This document shows positions 6,039 to 7,940 of a stretch of DNA of 7,940 nucleotides, in pieces; positions within the stretch are counted from its first letter, which is position 1, and the number at the start of each line of letters is the position of its first letter. This stretch comes from an uncultured Collinsella sp. Its GTDB lineage: Bacteria > Actinomycetota > Coriobacteriia > Coriobacteriales > Coriobacteriaceae. The notes below the pieces were generated by a model. It was given only the letters and a program-made list of their open reading frames with translations, did no database searches and was not told the DNA's origin. The position numbers were made by a program, and so were the translations under genes. The stretch lies in NCBI GenBank assembly GCA_900757205.1, contig CAAENA010000025.1, positions 1-7,940 of the forward strand. Reading direction: 5' to 3'.

Positions 6039-6061
6039 CCCACAGGCAAGGGGCCTGTGGG
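6039..6061 (+). promoter_or_regulatory. pnp leader hairpin 3, abutting the ribosome-binding site
   Basis: CCCACAGGC (6039-6047) and GCCTGTGGG (6053-6061) form a perfect 9-bp, GC-rich stem with loop AAGGG. It ends two bases before the pnp Shine-Dalgarno AAAGGAG (6064-6070). In E. coli, PNPase limits its own synthesis through RNase III cleavage of a stem in the pnp leader followed by decay of the mRNA. A similar role here is inference from position. Confidence 0.6.
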
Positions 6062-6074
6062 GTAAAGGAGAACA

Positions 6075-7940
6075 ATGACACTCGTATCCAAGACCTTTGA
6101 GCTGTACGGCAAGACCTACACCTTCGAGTCGGGCGAGCTTGCCAAGCAGGCCACCGGCGCCTGCCTGGTCAAGCAGGGCGACACCACGATGCTCGACACC
6201 GTGGTTGTCTCCAAGGAGCGCAAGAACTACGACTTCTTCCCGCTGACCGTCGACTTCAACGAGAAGATGTACGCCGCAGGCCGCATCCCGGGTGGCTACC
6301 TCAAGCGTGAGGGCCGTCCCAGCGAGAAGGCCACGCTCACCGCGCGCATGATTGACCGTCCGATTCGCCCGAGCTTCCCGGACGGCTTCCGCAACGAGGT
6401 GCACATTGTCGCCACCTCGCTCGTCGCCGACCAGGTCAACCCCTTCGACGTCATCAACGTCATGGGTGCCTCCCTGGCCATGACGCTCGGCGGCGTGCCC
6501 TTCGAGGGCCCGCTTGCCTGCGTGCGCATCGGCCGCAACGTGGAGACCGGCGAGTTTATCGTTAACCCCACCTATGAGGAGCGCGAGAACTCCGATCTGG
6601 ACCTGGAGCTGGGCGGCTCTGCCGACTTCATCTCGATGGTCGAGGCCGGCGCCGAGGAGATCTCCGAGGACGACATGCTCGCCGCCATGAAGTTTGGCCA
6701 GGAGGCCCTTGCCGCCTTCTGCCAGGCCCAGGACGAGTTCGTTGCCGAGTGGGAGCAGGTCAATGGCGCCATCGTTAAGAAGGAGTACCCGCTCGACCAG
6801 CCCGTCGAGGAGGTCCAGGAGCGCATCTTCGCCCACTACGACGAGATGGCAGCCGCCCTTCGCGACGCCGACAAGCTCTCCCGTATCGGCAAGGTCGAGG
6901 CTCTGAAGGAGTCCATCCGTGCCGAGTTCACCGAGGAGGAGCAGGCCGCTTGGGAGCGCGAGATCCCCGTGGCGCTCAAGAAGCTCGAGAAGAAAGCTAT
7001 GCGCACCATGGTCGTCGAGACCGGCGAGCGCGTCGACGGCCGTGCCGCCGATGAGATTCGCCCCATCATGGTGAAGGATAACTACCTGCCGCTCGTTCAC
7101 GGCTCCGGTCTGTTCCAGCGTGGCCAGACCCAGGTGCTTTCCGTCCTGTCGCTCGGTATGCTCAACGAGGGCCAGCGTCTGGATACCATCGAGCCCACCG
7201 AGGGCAAGCGCTATATGCACCACTACAACTTCCCGCCGTTCTGCACCGGCGAGACCGGTCGCATGGGCAGCCCCAAGCGCCGCGAGATCGGCCACGGCAA
7301 CCTGGCCGAGCGCGCTCTGCTTCCGGTGCTTCCCGACGAGAACGAGTTCCCCTACGCCATCCGCGTGGTCTCCGAGGTCATGGAGTCCAACGGCTCCTCT
7401 TCGATGGCTTCGACCTGCGGCTCCACGCTCGCCCTTATGGACGGCGGCGTGCCCATTAAACGCCCGGTCTCCGGTATCGCCATGGGCCTGATCCAGGAGG
7501 AGGGCAAGACCGTGGTCCTGTCCGACATCCAGGGTCTCGAGGACTTCCTGGGCGACATGGACTTTAAGGTCACCGGCACCACTGAGGGCATCACCGCCCT
7601 GCAGATGGACAACAAGGCCACCGGTCTTACCTTCGACATCTTGGCCCGCGCCCTGCAGCAGGCCAAGGAGGGTCGCGCCTTCATCCTGCAGAAGATGCTC
7701 GATGTGATCCCCGAGCCGCGCCACACCACGCGCAGCACCGCTCCGCGCATCGTCTCCATCCAGGTTCCGACCGACAAGATCCGCGACGTTATCGGTTCTG
7801 GTGGTAAGGTCATCCGCGGCATCCAGGACGAGACCGGTGCCTCGGTCGACATCCAGGAGGACGGCACCGTCTTTGTCGGCGGCACTGGCGAGTCTGTTGA
7901 CCAGGCCGTCGAGCGCATTAAGCTCATCATCAAGGTTCCC
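6075..7940 (+). CDS. pnp: Polynucleotide phosphorylase (3' end outside window)
   Basis: PNPase is a phosphorolytic 3'-to-5' exoribonuclease, a trimer acting in mRNA decay and sRNA turnover; it can also add 3' tails. 622 codons are present without a stop, so the S1 domain and C-terminus lie beyond the window. The first RNase PH-like domain includes FFPLTVDF (54-61), GRIPGGYLKREGRPSE (69-84) and RMIDRPIRPSFP (91-102). An all-helical linker (about 150-320) follows, then the second RNase PH-like domain with FQRGQTQ (347-353), HHYNFPPF (382-389), SNGSSSMAS (438-446) and the catalytic block ending LGDMDFK. There D490, D496 and K498 align with E. coli D486, D492 and K494. The KH domain starts near 562 with GSGGK at 574-578. 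The ATG at 6075 has AAAGGAG at 6064-6070, 4 nt away. Codon bias is strong, as in rpsO. Expression probably comes from read-through of the upstream terminator, a weak local promoter, or both. Confidence 0.97.
   Translation, partial: MTLVSKTFELYGKTYTFESGELAKQATGACLVKQGDTTMLDTVVVSKERKNYDFFPLTVDFNEKMYAAGRIPGGYLKREGRPSEKATLTARMIDRPIRPSFPDGFRNEVHIVATSLVADQVNPFDVINVMGASLAMTLGGVPFEGPLACVRIGRNVETGEFIVNPTYEERENSDLDLELGGSADFISMVEAGAEEISEDDMLAAMKFGQEALAAFCQAQDEFVAEWEQVNGAIVKKEYPLDQPVEEVQERIFAHYDEMAAALRDADKLSRIGKVEALKESIRAEFTEEEQAAWEREIPVALKKLEKKAMRTMVVETGERVDGRAADEIRPIMVKDNYLPLVHGSGLFQRGQTQVLSVLSLGMLNEGQRLDTIEPTEGKRYMHHYNFPPFCTGETGRMGSPKRREIGHGNLAERALLPVLPDENEFPYAIRVVSEVMESNGSSSMASTCGSTLALMDGGVPIKRPVSGIAMGLIQEEGKTVVLSDIQGLEDFLGDMDFKVTGTTEGITALQMDNKATGLTFDILARALQQAKEGRAFILQKMLDVIPEPRHTTRSTAPRIVSIQVPTDKIRDVIGSGGKVIRGIQDETGASVDIQEDGTVFVGGTGESVDQAVERIKLIIKVP

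Noticed and set aside
6027..7724. Open frame of 565 codons on the - strand opposite pnp
   Set aside because: Leu/Gly/His/Asp-rich translation typical of antisense frames over GC-rich coding sequence; pnp on the + strand accounts fully for the region.

Overview
The window is a high-GC, densely packed run of conserved housekeeping genes, all on the + strand. The protein sequences, the strong preference for GAG/GCC/CTC/CGC codons, and the order dnaJ-mtaB-phoH-ybeY-dgkA-era-recO followed by rpsO-pnp suggest a high-GC Gram-positive bacterium. A member of the Coriobacteriia, such as Collinsella or a close relative, fits best. That assignment is inferred from protein character and was not tested by a search.

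Region 1 (1-5508) reads as one operon-like block. It holds the 3' end of dnaJ (chaperone), mtaB (tRNA methylthiotransferase), phoH (P-loop ATPase), ybeY (rRNA endonuclease), a dgkA-type membrane lipid kinase, era (ribosome-assembly GTPase) and recO (recombination mediator). Gaps are 9-15 bp, or the genes overlap (20 nt mtaB/phoH, 4 nt phoH/ybeY). No terminator or convincing promoter was seen inside the block. The shared theme is ribosome and tRNA maturation (MtaB, YbeY, Era, probably PhoH), with chaperone, envelope-lipid and DNA-repair genes carried along.

Region 2 (5509-5646) is a 138-bp spacer. It has a weak extended -10 promoter candidate flanked by short inverted repeats. A perfect 16-bp palindrome just upstream of the rpsO ribosome-binding site can form an RNA hairpin, with an alternative pairing partner upstream.

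Region 3 (5647-7940) is the classic rpsO-pnp pair: ribosomal protein S15, a strong intrinsic terminator, then polynucleotide phosphorylase, which is cut by the window end within or just after its KH domain. Between terminator and pnp, three hairpins lie in about 70 nt; the last is a 9-bp perfect stem that ends two bases before the Shine-Dalgarno. A 15-codon upstream ORF ends in an ATGA overlap with the pnp start.

No mobile element, CRISPR array, tRNA, rRNA or obvious transferred gene was seen. I did not find a new multi-gene system. The items most worth a second look are the two structured leaders (rpsO and pnp), the acidic N-terminal extension of Era, and the unusual radical-SAM motif of MtaB.
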